Shown here piece after piece: positions 7,072-15,137 of a DNA stretch of 17,337 nt (the stretch's first letter is position 1; each line of letters starts with the position of its first letter). The position numbers were made by a program, and so were the translations under genes. This stretch comes from a bacterium. Lineage in GTDB: Bacteria > JAJVIF01 > JAGGVT01. The notes under the pieces are model-generated. The model was not told where the DNA came from. It saw only the letters and a list, made by a program, of their open reading frames with translations, and did no database searches. The stretch is from NCBI GenBank assembly GCA_021157815.1, contig JAGGVT010000094.1, positions 1-17,337 on the forward strand, read 5' to 3'.

Positions 7072-7107
7072 ATTATAGTAGTCCAAAAATAACAAACCGC
7101 GATTATA
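7072..7107 (-). promoter_or_regulatory. Two TATAAT -10 boxes upstream of efp
   Basis: The minus strand has TATAAT at 7107-7102 and again at 7077-7072, 49 and 19 bases before the efp start codon. Neither has a strong -35 box at the usual distance (the best for the upstream one is TTCATC with 16-base spacing). At least one is a plausible efp promoter, which would give efp expression independent of the vanZ-like gene. Confidence 0.35.
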
Positions 7108-7204
7108 TCACAAATAAAAAAATGATGAACCGTAACCCTGTCATGCCGTCCCGTGCACAGTTGGCAAATTTCTGTAATGTAAATCAAGCATGCCGGGGAG
7201 CTGG

Positions 7205-7597
7205 CTATTTATGCAGAACCCAGGAAGTTCCGGATAATAGCACAGCTAAAACCTGAGCAAACGCCACACCGCCCAGATTGGACAAAGCATCAGTTACAGA
7301 TGGCGTCCGACCGGGCGACAGGTATTGCGCTGCCTCAAGAAACGAGCCGTACGCAAATCCAATCGCGATAATCAACACCGCTGCTTTCAATAAGGATTGA
7401 TTGTGAAAAACACGTTTCATAGGAAAATGAAGAAAAAGACCAAAAGCGAAATACGCCGCGAAGTGCATCAGAAGATCATAATTCTCAAGCAAATCCCCTG
7501 TCTTCTCATATGGAACAAGAGACAGATACGCGATTGCGGCTGAGATAACCACTGTCGGTATCCAGCTTTGAATTATTTTCTGTAATGGTTTTTTCAC
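7205..7597 (-). CDS. VanZ-family membrane protein
   Basis: 130 residues with about four hydrophobic segments. Conserved VanZ-family features are visible in order: a first membrane helix, the D-xx-MHFAAYFAFG motif (about 42-54), and the E-AAQY-LSPGRTPSVTDALSNLGG motif (about 88-111) with its conserved Glu, Gln, Arg, Asp and Asn. The name comes from VanZ of vancomycin-resistance elements, which gives low-level teicoplanin resistance. Most chromosomal relatives, as here, are not next to van genes and their role in the envelope is unknown. The start is GTG at 7597; the only nearby purine-rich stretch lies in the arm of a hairpin (7608-7627) that also contains the upstream gene's stop codon. Probably translated from the same mRNA as the large membrane protein upstream. 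Confidence 0.88.
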   Translation of the reverse strand: MKKPLQKIIQSWIPTVVISAAIAYLSLVPYEKTGDLLENYDLLMHFAAYFAFGLFLHFPMKRVFHNQSLLKAAVLIIAIGFAYGSFLEAAQYLSPGRTPSVTDALSNLGGVAFAQVLAVLLSGTSWVLHK

Positions 7598-7607
7598 AGT
7601 TTAATAA

Positions 7608-7627
7608 CACCACGCTTTAGCGTGGTG
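7608..7627. repeat. Perfect hairpin with a stop codon in its loop
   Basis: CACCACGC (7608-7615), TTTA, GCGTGGTG (7620-7627) make an 8-bp stem with a four-base loop. The TAA stop codon of the minus-strand membrane protein gene (7619-7617) lies in the loop, and the vanZ-like start codon is 11 bases beyond. The palindrome resembles a dispersed REP-type unit. It could act as mRNA stabiliser, weak terminator (only TTATTAAA follows on the minus strand) or block to the downstream start. Confidence 0.7.
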
Positions 7628-9404
7628 CTTCTTTAATTACTTGACGACTCAAAACATAAAACTCGAACTGCTCATTCCCTGTCCGCTTCCATAACGGCTC
7701 ATACCTGCCAAAAACATCCGTTATCAGTGAATTGGCATCTGATTTTCCTTTCTTACCAACAATATAGTTATCAGATGTCAGATTAAAAATTTTGCGACTA
7801 ACCAAAACTCTTTTGCCATCGTATAGATTCCCGTTAATGATATATTCCATCGCCTTTTCGAATTCCTCATCGCTCCCGGTATATTTATAGACAAGGTCAA
7901 TGCAAACCTGATTGCATCCGACATATCTTTTTACATAAGCGCTGAAAATGCGATGCTGTCCGTTAATTATCAGATCATCTTTAGTTGCAACCTGCGCAAG
8001 TTGTTTTGCATACTGGTAATAGTAATCATTATTCGGATTATGCAATGGCGCGATACTCCCCGCCAGATTCACAACAAACAGAAACGCTGAAACCGCAATC
8101 AATCCAGCAAGCGTGAATTTACTCCTTCGACTCGTCCAGAGCATTGTAAAAATCAGCCATCCGCAGACTGATTGTGGTATCCAGTAATCAGGATTGGTCG
8201 GTACCCAGAACATGAAAAACAGCGCATAAGAGCAAAACCAGACTAGCGAAAGTGAAAAAAGAACCGGATGATTCAGCATTGCCGTTTTAAATCCACGAAC
8301 ACGCGACAGGAACATCGCTGCTATGGAAACAAACATCGCCAAACTAAAAAAACTCAGCAGATAAACGACAGGTTTTGAGATGTTTTGCGTTAGAAAGGAA
8401 TACGCAATCTGCCAGCTGGTTACAGAGCCAAAATCCGGGTATGCAGGATTATCTTTCAACGCGAAAACAAAATGCATCCCTATAATTGATCGCAAAAATC
8501 CTCGAATCGCATCCGGTATTGAGTGAAGGGATAGCGGACTCCAGTAGCTGGACTCATGCCCATACTTTGTCAGCCAGTTGAACATATCCCCCGGTGAACC
8601 AAGATTGAGCCCAAATTTCATTACAAAGAGATACGGAATTGCCACAACCGGAACAACAACAGCATACGCAATGATATTCCTAAAAAGCGCACGTTTGTTA
8701 TTTTTTCCATATAGATAAACAGCGGCAAGCACTACTGGCAAAAACAACACATTTGACTGATGAATCAGCATCGCGATTCCATGAATAGCGCCGACTGCCA
8801 GGAATGTTCCCCATGTTACATGTTCACCTGTCAGGAAATATAGAATCAACATGAGGAAAAACATCGGAATCATGTAGATTTCAACGACTGAGCTATAGAA
8901 CCAGAACGCGAAAGAAAACGCCGGAAGCGATGTCGCGATAATCGATAGAATAATTCCTAATTTCAAACGCCTCCGCATTAATGTGTAGAAAATCCCCAGT
9001 GTAAGCGCACCGAAAAACGAACTCATATATGATACAAGCGTAAGCGAATCGGCGGATGATCCGAAAAACCTGAGTATGCTAATCCACAATCTCGCAAGCG
9101 GCACATGAAGGAGATGATGCGGATGAAAAATATCGTTCACCGGATCAGCGTTTGCGATATAATACGCTTCATACTGCGCTCCGCTTAGATTAAGCGCAAC
9201 CGGGTCAATATTGTTGATATAGTAAATTCCATTATGAGCTTGAAAATAGTTGTATGAGATGCTCAGTGCATATATAAGAAAAGCCCCGAGAAGTATCAAA
9301 ACGGGTTCGATATATGAAAATTTTCTTTTTTTCATGTTCATCATCTGAAATAACGCCAGAGGCATAATACCCCAGAGAAAATCCATCATCAAGTGGAACC
9401 CCAA
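7617..9404 (-). CDS. Large multi-pass membrane protein, GT-C glycosyltransferase-like
   Basis: Up to 595 residues. It has a long hydrophobic N-terminal two-thirds with roughly ten membrane helices, and a soluble C-terminal segment of about 130 residues. The first outer loop holds charged motifs (NNIDPVAL, ANADPVNDIFHPHHLLH), followed by a helix-rich core. This is the layout of GT-C lipid-linked sugar transferases (GT39/PMT-like), where acidic residues in the first loop act in catalysis. The family assignment is by architecture, not a diagnostic motif, and a transporter or polymerase-like role is possible. The start is uncertain: TTG 9404 gives the longest frame, but no strong Shine-Dalgarno is visible, and ATG codons about 20 residues in (MMNMKKRKF) begin a more typical N-terminus. 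The vanZ-like gene follows after 19 bases. Confidence 0.75.
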   Translation of the reverse strand: MGFHLMMDFLWGIMPLALFQMMNMKKRKFSYIEPVLILLGAFLIYALSISYNYFQAHNGIYYINNIDPVALNLSGAQYEAYYIANADPVNDIFHPHHLLHVPLARLWISILRFFGSSADSLTLVSYMSSFFGALTLGIFYTLMRRRLKLGIILSIIATSLPAFSFAFWFYSSVVEIYMIPMFFLMLILYFLTGEHVTWGTFLAVGAIHGIAMLIHQSNVLFLPVVLAAVYLYGKNNKRALFRNIIAYAVVVPVVAIPYLFVMKFGLNLGSPGDMFNWLTKYGHESSYWSPLSLHSIPDAIRGFLRSIIGMHFVFALKDNPAYPDFGSVTSWQIAYSFLTQNISKPVVYLLSFFSLAMFVSIAAMFLSRVRGFKTAMLNHPVLFSLSLVWFCSYALFFMFWVPTNPDYWIPQSVCGWLIFTMLWTSRRSKFTLAGLIAVSAFLFVVNLAGSIAPLHNPNNDYYYQYAKQLAQVATKDDLIINGQHRIFSAYVKRYVGCNQVCIDLVYKYTGSDEEFEKAMEYIINGNLYDGKRVLVSRKIFNLTSDNYIVGKKGKSDANSLITDVFGRYEPLWKRTGNEQFEFYVLSRQVIKEAPR

Positions 9405-9596
9405 AATCAGCGATTGGGTTTGAGGATGGTTTTTCGGTGTTGTTTCAAGGCTTTTTCAATGATTTACGGCGGATACGTGTACAGTAACTGCTTTATTTAA
9501 TCCTTATAAAGGTTATTAATATTGGTTACCGTCATTACTTTATACTCAGCACAGGCTAAGCCAACCCTCCATGAATAAAAGTAAATTTTATTGTTT

Positions 9597-10126
9597 CTAG
9601 ATCGCCTGAGCGCAGCCCCAGGCGAGTTTTGAGCAACGTGCTCTCACCTCCTCGAACAGGTTGTATGCAAGCACGCCGATCCTGAAGAACAAAGCGTTCG
9701 CCTCAAGTTTCCCGCAGGGCATACGTTCCATCCCGAATCCAATTTTCAGTTCCTTTATGCGGTTCTCACTTGTCTCCCCGCGCTGGTTATACCATCCGAC
9801 AATTTCCTCCGCAGCGCCATCACGTTTGCTGGCAATTGCCGCAAATCGCTGGTTCGTGTCGCCTTCTTCAAACAGTTTCAGTTGATAGAGTCGGCATATC
9901 AGGATCAGCGGCATTACATGCTCTGATGGCTTGTATCCCGCATTACTGCCAGGCGATGGCATCATGCGATCCAGTTTCCCTGGCAGTCCCAATCCATGCG
10001 CAAATTTGCCTATTAATGCTAATCCGCTATGCGGAGTAATCGTATCTTTTGTTTTTTCAAGCTTGTATGGTAAAACAATTTGTGGAGTAATTCCTTCACC
10101 TTGTTGGTGCTTTGGTATTTGGTCAT
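9597..10126 (-). pseudogene. Internally deleted IS1380-family transposase remnant
   Basis: Reading on the minus strand, an N-terminal block (TITPHSGLALIGKFAHGLGL, then LDRMMPSPGSNAGYKPSEHV) typical of IS1380-type transposases is joined directly to the family's C-terminal block (GDTNQRFAAI, WYNQRGETSENRIKELK, GFGMERMPCGKLEANALFF, GVLAYNLFEE). The central catalytic part, normally well over 200 residues with two of the acidic residues, is missing; the junction is at about MPLILI/CRLYQ. The likely original start ATG (10126) is out of frame with the rest, indicating a frameshift near 10085-10100. The product cannot be an active transposase. I could not identify terminal inverted repeats, so element ends are unknown. 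The next intact gene, a Lon-type protease, is divergent. Confidence 0.85.
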
Positions 10127-10278
10127 AATTAGCTTAATCTTAGCATGCCAATAGAGTTTCTTTATGCCTTTTTTGTTTTAAAAAATCCAATCGCGGATTT
10201 AGGGAGTTTAAACCCTCTGTTATATTTATATCCACACGGCATATTGATATTATTTTTTGTAAAAAGCGCAAAAAAACA

Positions 10279-10306
10279 TTGAAAAATCGCTTAAAAGCAT
10301 TAAAAT
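10279..10306 (+). promoter_or_regulatory. Candidate promoter for the Lon-type protease gene
   Basis: TTGAAA (10279-10284) and TAAAAT (10301-10306) are separated by 16 bases, each a 5/6 match to sigma70 boxes. It lies in a strongly AT-rich stretch (about 10160-10320) between the IS remnant and the gene, and would give a leader of roughly 90 bases. No heat-shock (CIRCE-type) repeat was seen. Confidence 0.4.
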
Positions 10307-10403
10307 TTCATAAAAAGACTGAACTTTTAAAATCATCCTGATATCCTGAAAAAGGGGAATCGGGATGCTATTTGCAATAAGAATAAACGCAAGGAGAATT
10401 AAT

Positions 10404-12854
10404 ATGGCAAAATTATCTCAAGGGCTTTCATGGGACAAGCTTAAATACAGATGCGACCCATCGATGTTCAAATTCAAATCCACAGAGGAAATAGAGGTTG
10501 AGAATAGAATACTCGGACAGGACAGGGCAATCAGCGCGATTGATTTCGGCGTCGAGATAGAATCGTTCGGCTATAACATATTCGTCCTTGGTCCAGTCGG
10601 TACCGGAAAAACAACCGCTATCCGTCGCGCGCTTGTTCAAAAAGCGAAAGACATTCCAAATCCATCTGACTGGGTTTACATAAATAATTTCAGCGATTCA
10701 TCGCACCCAATCGCGCTTGAACTGCCAAACGGCACCGGAACAACCTTCCGCGATAACATAAAACTGCTGGTAACTGACCTTAAAGACCAGCTTCCTCAGG
10801 CGTTTGAAAACGAACACTATCAGGATGAGCGCAAGCAGATAACCGAGGAGCTTGAAAAGAAACGGCATACAGAACTGGAACATCTGGCGGAATTCGCCGC
10901 TGAGCGTAATTTCGAATTAAAAAGCATGGGACGCGGCTTCGCCATGATTCCCACCCGGGATGGCGCACCTTTGCCGCCTGAAGATTTCGAAAAGTTGCCG
11001 AAGGAGGAGCAGGAAAAAATCGAGCAAGCCATGAAGGAAATTCAGGAGGAAGCGGAAAGTATCATGGAACTCGTTCAGGACTTGGAGGAAAAGATCAATG
11101 AGCGAGTGAGTGAATTAAACCGTCGTATTGCTGATATGGCTGTGGGACGCTCCATTGGAAGGCTGAGAAAGAAATATTCCGATTTCCCTGAAATCATCAA
11201 TTATCTTAACGCTATGAAAGAGGATGTCCTTGAAAACGTGGATGATTTTATCCCCCAGCCGGAGGCATCATCAGAGGGCACGCCTTCTCTACCGCCGCAG
11301 CTTATGAAACAGCTTGTTCCTGATTTCAAAAGATACGAGGTTAATCTCCTGATTGGCGAAAGCATACATGATGGCGCGCCTGTGATTTTCGAAAAACACC
11401 CGACATACTACAACCTTGTTGGACGTATCGAGAATAAAGCCACACAGTCGGGAACATACGAAACCGACTTCACAATGATAAAACCGGGTTCATTGCACAG
11501 GGCAAACGGCGGATATCTCATTGTGGAAGTAAATGAATTACTTAAAAACTACACAGCCTATGACGCCTTGAAACGATGTTTGAAAAACCACCAGATTTTT
11601 ATTGAAGACCTTAACGAGCAGTTCAGGCTTGTCGCCACAACAGGACTGAAACCTGAACCGATTCCTCTGAATGTCAAGGTTGTCCTTATCGGCAGCCCAT
11701 GGTCATACTATATGCTTTACGCGTATGATGAGGATTTCCAGAAACTGTTCAAAGTCAAAGCTGATTTCGGATCAGAAATGAAACTGGATGACGCCTCCAT
11801 CAATGATTACACAACTTTCATTGCAACCATAATAAAACGCGAAAAGCTAAAACACTTCGGCGCGGATGCTGTTGCCATCATTCTCGAATATTCAACCAGG
11901 CTTGTTGAACACAGGGAAAAACTCGCGACCTCGTTCTCGCTTATAGCTGACCTTATTCGCGAATCCGATTACTGGGCGAAACAAAATGAAAACGGCCTGG
12001 TTACCGCCCAGGATGTTGAAAGAGCTCTCGAGGAAAAGGAATATCGCTCGAATAGAATAGAAACGAAACTGCAGGAGCTCATCGAGGACGGCACTATCAT
12101 GGTGGATTCCGACGGCAAAGTTGTCGGGCAGGTGAATGGCCTTGCGGTTATGTCCTATGGTGATTTCACCTTCGGGAAGCCATCGAGGATTACAGCTCTG
12201 CATTTCGCGGGGAAAAGCGGCATTATCAACATTGAGCGCGAGGTCAAACTCAGCGGACGGATTCATGACAAGGGAGTTATGATTCTAGCAAGTTTCATCA
12301 GAAGTAAATTCTGGCAGGAAAAAGTGCTCGCTTTTTCAGCGTCCCTGACATTCGAACAGGTTTATAATGAAATCGACGGCGACAGCGCAAGTTCAACCGA
12401 ACTGTACGCGATATTGTCCAGTCTATCCGGGGTGCCAATTAAACAAACAATCGCCGTAACAGGTTCTGTTAATCAATATGGAGAAATCCAGCCGATTGGC
12501 GGTGTGAATTATAAAATAGAGGGGTTCTTCGCTCTCTGCAAAGCAAGAGGCTTGACCGGTGAACAGGGAGTCATGATTCCACACCAGAATGTTCGAAATC
12601 TCGCCCTCAAGAATGAGATAATCGAAGCGGTTAAAGAGGGCAAATTCCATGTCTGGCCTGTTACAACAATCGATGAGGGAATTGAAATCCTGACCGGAAA
12701 ACCCGCCGGCAAACAAAAAAAGGATGGAACATACCCGAAACATTCAATCTACGGAAAAGTCGCCGCGCGCCTTGAGGAACTTGCCGAGGATGAGGAAAAT
12801 GGTGATAATGGAATCAACCGCGTCGGCTATCCGGCAAGAGGAGTTAAGATATAG
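10404..12854 (+). CDS. LonB-type ATP-dependent protease
   Basis: 816 residues from ATG 10404, chosen over an ATG 13 codons upstream because AAGGAG sits seven bases before it. The N-terminus holds an AAA+ ATPase with Walker A GPVGTGKT (63-70). A long charged, probably coiled-coil insert follows (about 135-250), then the second half of the ATPase with HRANGGYLIVEVNELL (365-380), a hallmark of the LonB-like AAA_32 group. The C-terminal S16 protease domain has the Ser-Lys dyad: S661 in GDSASS and K704 in GGVNYKIEG. They are 43 residues apart, as in E. coli Lon (S679/K722). It lacks the Lon N-terminal substrate domain, so it is a LonB-like paralogue rather than classical Lon. Role: ATP-driven degradation of damaged or regulatory proteins, cytoplasmic or membrane-associated. 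Confidence 0.93.
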   Translation: MAKLSQGLSWDKLKYRCDPSMFKFKSTEEIEVENRILGQDRAISAIDFGVEIESFGYNIFVLGPVGTGKTTAIRRALVQKAKDIPNPSDWVYINNFSDSSHPIALELPNGTGTTFRDNIKLLVTDLKDQLPQAFENEHYQDERKQITEELEKKRHTELEHLAEFAAERNFELKSMGRGFAMIPTRDGAPLPPEDFEKLPKEEQEKIEQAMKEIQEEAESIMELVQDLEEKINERVSELNRRIADMAVGRSIGRLRKKYSDFPEIINYLNAMKEDVLENVDDFIPQPEASSEGTPSLPPQLMKQLVPDFKRYEVNLLIGESIHDGAPVIFEKHPTYYNLVGRIENKATQSGTYETDFTMIKPGSLHRANGGYLIVEVNELLKNYTAYDALKRCLKNHQIFIEDLNEQFRLVATTGLKPEPIPLNVKVVLIGSPWSYYMLYAYDEDFQKLFKVKADFGSEMKLDDASINDYTTFIATIIKREKLKHFGADAVAIILEYSTRLVEHREKLATSFSLIADLIRESDYWAKQNENGLVTAQDVERALEEKEYRSNRIETKLQELIEDGTIMVDSDGKVVGQVNGLAVMSYGDFTFGKPSRITALHFAGKSGIINIEREVKLSGRIHDKGVMILASFIRSKFWQEKVLAFSASLTFEQVYNEIDGDSASSTELYAILSSLSGVPIKQTIAVTGSVNQYGEIQPIGGVNYKIEGFFALCKARGLTGEQGVMIPHQNVRNLALKNEIIEAVKEGKFHVWPVTTIDEGIEILTGKPAGKQKKDGTYPKHSIYGKVAARLEELAEDEENGDNGINRVGYPARGVKI

Positions 12855-12907
12855 GATTGATTATTTTCAGGATTTGTTATATATGACCGAACCTTGAACG
12901 TAAGAAT

Positions 12908-13036
12908 CCCCCTCCCCAGCCCTCCCCGCAAGCGGGGAGGGAGCAAACAGTCCCCCTCGTTCGCGATTGTATTGACCGGACACTTGGGACGCAAATGAAA
13001 AACATCTCCCCCCGCTCGCGGGGGGATTAGGGGGGG
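12908..13036. repeat. GC-rich double-hairpin repeat, copy 2 (129 bp)
   Basis: The left arm 12908-12943 (with CCCTCCCCGC-AA-GCGGGGAGGG) and right arm 13006-13036 (CTCCCCCCGCTCGCGGGGGG then ATTA and a G-run) match copy 1 at 4497-4626 in sequence, order, orientation and total length (129 versus 130 bp). The interiors have diverged considerably. This copy lies between the lon-type gene and the C_GCAxxG gene. Its right arm ends 13 bases before the next start codon, so its hairpin could affect initiation there. Confidence 0.8.
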
Positions 13037-13049
13037 AAAGAAGAGGTAA

Positions 13050-13511
13050 ATGACTGTCAATAACGAATTACTAAATAACGAAATTCTCAACATCTTCGGA
13101 ACACCCCAAGACCCCAATTGTGCCGAAGGCATGCTGATGTACGCCCTGAAAGCCTTCGACCTGGATGTCCCCGAGGATCTGCTTCGTATCGCAACCCCGT
13201 TCGGAGGCGGTATCGCAAGATGCGAGGAGACATGCGGAGTAATCACAGGCGCGATTATGATTATCGGTTTTAAATACGGCAGAACAAACCTCGACCAGGA
13301 CAAATATAAAGCGTATCATATCGGCGAGAATTTCTATAAATGGTTCAAAGATGAATTCAGCTCGACTAACTGCTACGAATTGAACCACGGCGATTACGAT
13401 TCAGAGGAACATCGCGCCAGATGCGGCGGAATGTTCATCACAAAATCGATACAATATCTTGATGGTCTGTTTGAAAAAATCGATTCCGGAGAATGGAAAC
13501 AACCGGAATAA
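13050..13511 (+). CDS. C_GCAxxG_C_C-family putative redox protein
   Basis: 153 residues. The features of the C_GCAxxG_C_C family are present in order: NC24AEG near the N-terminus, FGGGIARC58EETCGVITGAIM with C58 and C62, C108 in TNCYEL, and C125 in ARCGGM. The family is named for this cysteine/glycine spacing and is thought to be redox-active or metal/cofactor binding; its reaction is not established. The protein has no signal peptide and is probably cytoplasmic. AAGAGG precedes ATG 13050 by only three bases, and the GC-rich repeat ends 13 bases upstream. The next gene, a short-chain dehydrogenase, follows after a hairpin with a T-run, so they may be separate transcripts. Confidence 0.9.
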   Translation: MTVNNELLNNEILNIFGTPQDPNCAEGMLMYALKAFDLDVPEDLLRIATPFGGGIARCEETCGVITGAIMIIGFKYGRTNLDQDKYKAYHIGENFYKWFKDEFSSTNCYELNHGDYDSEEHRARCGGMFITKSIQYLDGLFEKIDSGEWKQPE

Positions 13512-13518
13512 AAAATAA

Positions 13519-13557
13519 TGTCATTCCGGGCTTGACCCGGAATCCATTCTTTTTTTT
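13519..13557 (+). terminator. Repeat-derived hairpin with T-run, likely terminator
   Basis: ATTCCGGG (13523-13530), CTTGA, CCCGGAAT (13536-13543) form a perfect 8-bp stem, followed after CCATTC by eight T residues (13550-13557). It begins eight bases after the stop codon of the C_GCAxxG gene. Bases 13519-13547 are identical to 17212-17240, so the terminator is made from a dispersed repeat. The six-base gap between stem and T-run is longer than usual. Confidence 0.6.
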
Positions 13558-13596
13558 AGGTCTCTAAATTAATAAATCAAATGGCGGAGGTTAATT

Positions 13597-14358
13597 ATGC
13601 GATTGGACGGTAAAATTGCTCTTGTAACAGGAGCTGGAAGCGGTATCGGGCGGGCAATCGCCACTCTTTTCGCTAAAGAGGGCGCAACTGTCGCGATTAT
13701 GGGACGTCGCGAGAATGTCCTTGAAGAATTACTAAGCGAACTTATCGCACATGGACGGGATGTGCTTGTTGTTTCAGGTGATGTTTCCGATCCGGAAACC
13801 TGCAACAATGTTTGCGAGCGCGTTTACAAAGCATACGGCGCGTTTCATATCCTGGTAAACAACGCCGCGATTCTTGAACGGGGCAAATGCGTGGAAACAT
13901 CCGACGCCTCATGGCATCGCATGGTCTCGACAAACCTGTCAGGCCCTTTTCAGATGTGCCGCGCCGCAATCCCGCACATGCTGAACAGCCGAAGTGGAGT
14001 GATACTGAATATCAGTTCCGTTGTTGGCAAAGTGGGGGAAAAAGACCTGTCCGCATACTGCGCGACCAAATCCGCGCTGATCTCATTCACAAAAAGCATC
14101 GCGCTTGATTACGGTCCTCAGGGAATTAGAGCCAATACAATCTGTCCGGCTTATGTCGAAACGGACCTGAATCGAGAACGCCTGGCAAAACTGCGCAAGG
14201 ACAAAGATGAATGGCAGAAAGTAATTGACGCCCATCCGCTTGGACGTATCGGCACACCGGAGGATGTCGCAAAAGCGGCCAGATTCCTGTGCAGCGATGA
14301 TGCCAGCTGGATAACTGGAATCGACCTGCCTGTCGATGGAGGATATCTTGCAAGATAA
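13597..14358 (+). CDS. Short-chain dehydrogenase/reductase (FabG-like)
   Basis: 253 residues, the usual size for a classical SDR. Visible motifs are the dinucleotide-binding TGAGSGIG (11-18), D62-V63, NNAA (88-91), and N113. The catalytic set is S141, Y154 and K158, with the Ser-Tyr spacing of E. coli FabG. The C-terminal VDGGY is also typical. R37-R38 after the second strand favour NADP(H) over NAD(H) (inference from the family). The substrate is not determined: FabG-type 3-oxoacyl-ACP reductase, sugar or alcohol dehydrogenase are all possible, and no fatty-acid genes are nearby. GGAGG lies six bases before ATG 13597. It stands alone between a terminator-like hairpin and a lipoprotein gene 82 bases downstream. 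Confidence 0.93.
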   Translation: MRLDGKIALVTGAGSGIGRAIATLFAKEGATVAIMGRRENVLEELLSELIAHGRDVLVVSGDVSDPETCNNVCERVYKAYGAFHILVNNAAILERGKCVETSDASWHRMVSTNLSGPFQMCRAAIPHMLNSRSGVILNISSVVGKVGEKDLSAYCATKSALISFTKSIALDYGPQGIRANTICPAYVETDLNRERLAKLRKDKDEWQKVIDAHPLGRIGTPEDVAKAARFLCSDDASWITGIDLPVDGGYLAR

Positions 14359-14440
14359 AATAAATTCCCTATAATATTCCTTTTGAATTTTGTACTGAAT
14401 TCATATCATTTCAGCATTAATTGCATACGGAGATTAAATC

Positions 14441-14899
14441 ATGCACACAAAAACATACGTTACAACAATTGCGATTTCGCTTTTCTTCATTTTGTTTCTG
14501 CTTGTCAGCGGATGCGTTACCGATCCAATCAAGAGTGTGAAAAACAATCCTGATAAAATGGATATCCTGATGAATCACATCGCGAACGATGACGCTTTCC
14601 GTGAGAAAATGATTGATAAACTGCTGAAAACAGGAGACCGCCAAAAAATGGCGGAGCAGTTTGTGCAAGAGGAGGATGTCGCCAGAATGCTCCTTTCGAA
14701 AATCATCGAGACCGAAAAAGGAAAACAGGATGTCATCAATAGAGTCGGCAATCGTAAAGAACTTATCACAAAAGCCATTTCGAAATCCCTTTCATTATTT
14801 GAATACAGGGAAACCCTGCTTGATACATTCCTGCTCAATGAGGAGATGGTGGAATTCATGAGGAATAGCGAAAAACTCAAAAAGGCGCTGGAAGAATAA
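14441..14899 (+). CDS. Small helical lipoprotein of unknown function
   Basis: 152 residues, ATG 14441 with GGAG eight bases upstream. The N-terminus is a lipoprotein signal with the lipobox LVSG|C25. The residue after Cys is Val, not Asp, so in a diderm of E. coli type it would be sorted to the outer membrane (inference). The mature part, about 125 residues, looks entirely helical and highly charged, built from short repeating units with a hydrophobic residue pattern and recurring AspPhe/LysLeu-type turns. No known domain is recognised. It may share a transcript with the dehydrogenase upstream, since only 82 bases separate them and no terminator is seen. Confidence 0.75.
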   Translation: MHTKTYVTTIAISLFFILFLLVSGCVTDPIKSVKNNPDKMDILMNHIANDDAFREKMIDKLLKTGDRQKMAEQFVQEEDVARMLLSKIIETEKGKQDVINRVGNRKELITKAISKSLSLFEYRETLLDTFLLNEEMVEFMRNSEKLKKALEE

Positions 14900-14985
14900 C
14901 TGAAGTCGTCAGAGTAATAGTGGGATTGTTGTGGGTGATTTGCCGCAAAGCAATAGAGTAATATAAATCCACGACTCCACATTCA

Positions 14986-15014
14986 TTGACAGCAATCAGC
15001 CTATGGGGTATATT
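14986..15014 (+). promoter_or_regulatory. Strong sigma70-like promoter for the pseudopilin gene
   Basis: A perfect TTGACA (14986-14991) is followed, exactly 17 bases later, by TATATT (15009-15014, 5/6). The predicted start near 15021 gives a leader of about 117 bases before ATG 15138, long enough for regulation. I see no recognisable riboswitch in it. This is the best promoter match in the window. Confidence 0.6.
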
Positions 15015-15137
15015 TAAATAGTAGGGAAACCCTCTTGATATGTTATTTCAGGTTCGGGTTAGCTATGCGTATATTAGATTATATACTGAGGTTTTCATTA
15101 TTTATCCCCCATTGACACAATCAAGGAGTTGATGGTA

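Noticed and set aside
7205-7597. VanZ-family gene as an antibiotic-resistance determinant
   Set aside because: No other van genes are present and most chromosomal VanZ-family proteins are unrelated to glycopeptide resistance.
9546-9557. TCAGCACAGGCT shared with the terminator at 16277-16288
   Set aside because: Only 12 bases match and the surrounding structure is absent, so a common origin cannot be claimed.
10201-10215. Near-palindrome AGGGAGTTTAAACCCT as operator or IS end
   Set aside because: Not repeated at the other side of the IS remnant and not placed at a plausible promoter; left as chance in an AT-rich stretch.
4497-13036. GC-rich repeats as CRISPR or as CRISPR-like spacers
   Set aside because: Only two arms per site, in inverted orientation, with no regular direct-repeat/spacer series and no cas genes.
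12827-13303. Minus-strand open frame of 158 codons
   Set aside because: Much of its translation is the GC-rich repeat read through, and it overlaps the well-supported C_GCAxxG gene in antisense.
15114-15119. Second TTGACA just before the pseudopilin gene
   Set aside because: It overlaps the region of the ribosome site and start codon, so a promoter using it would start inside the gene.
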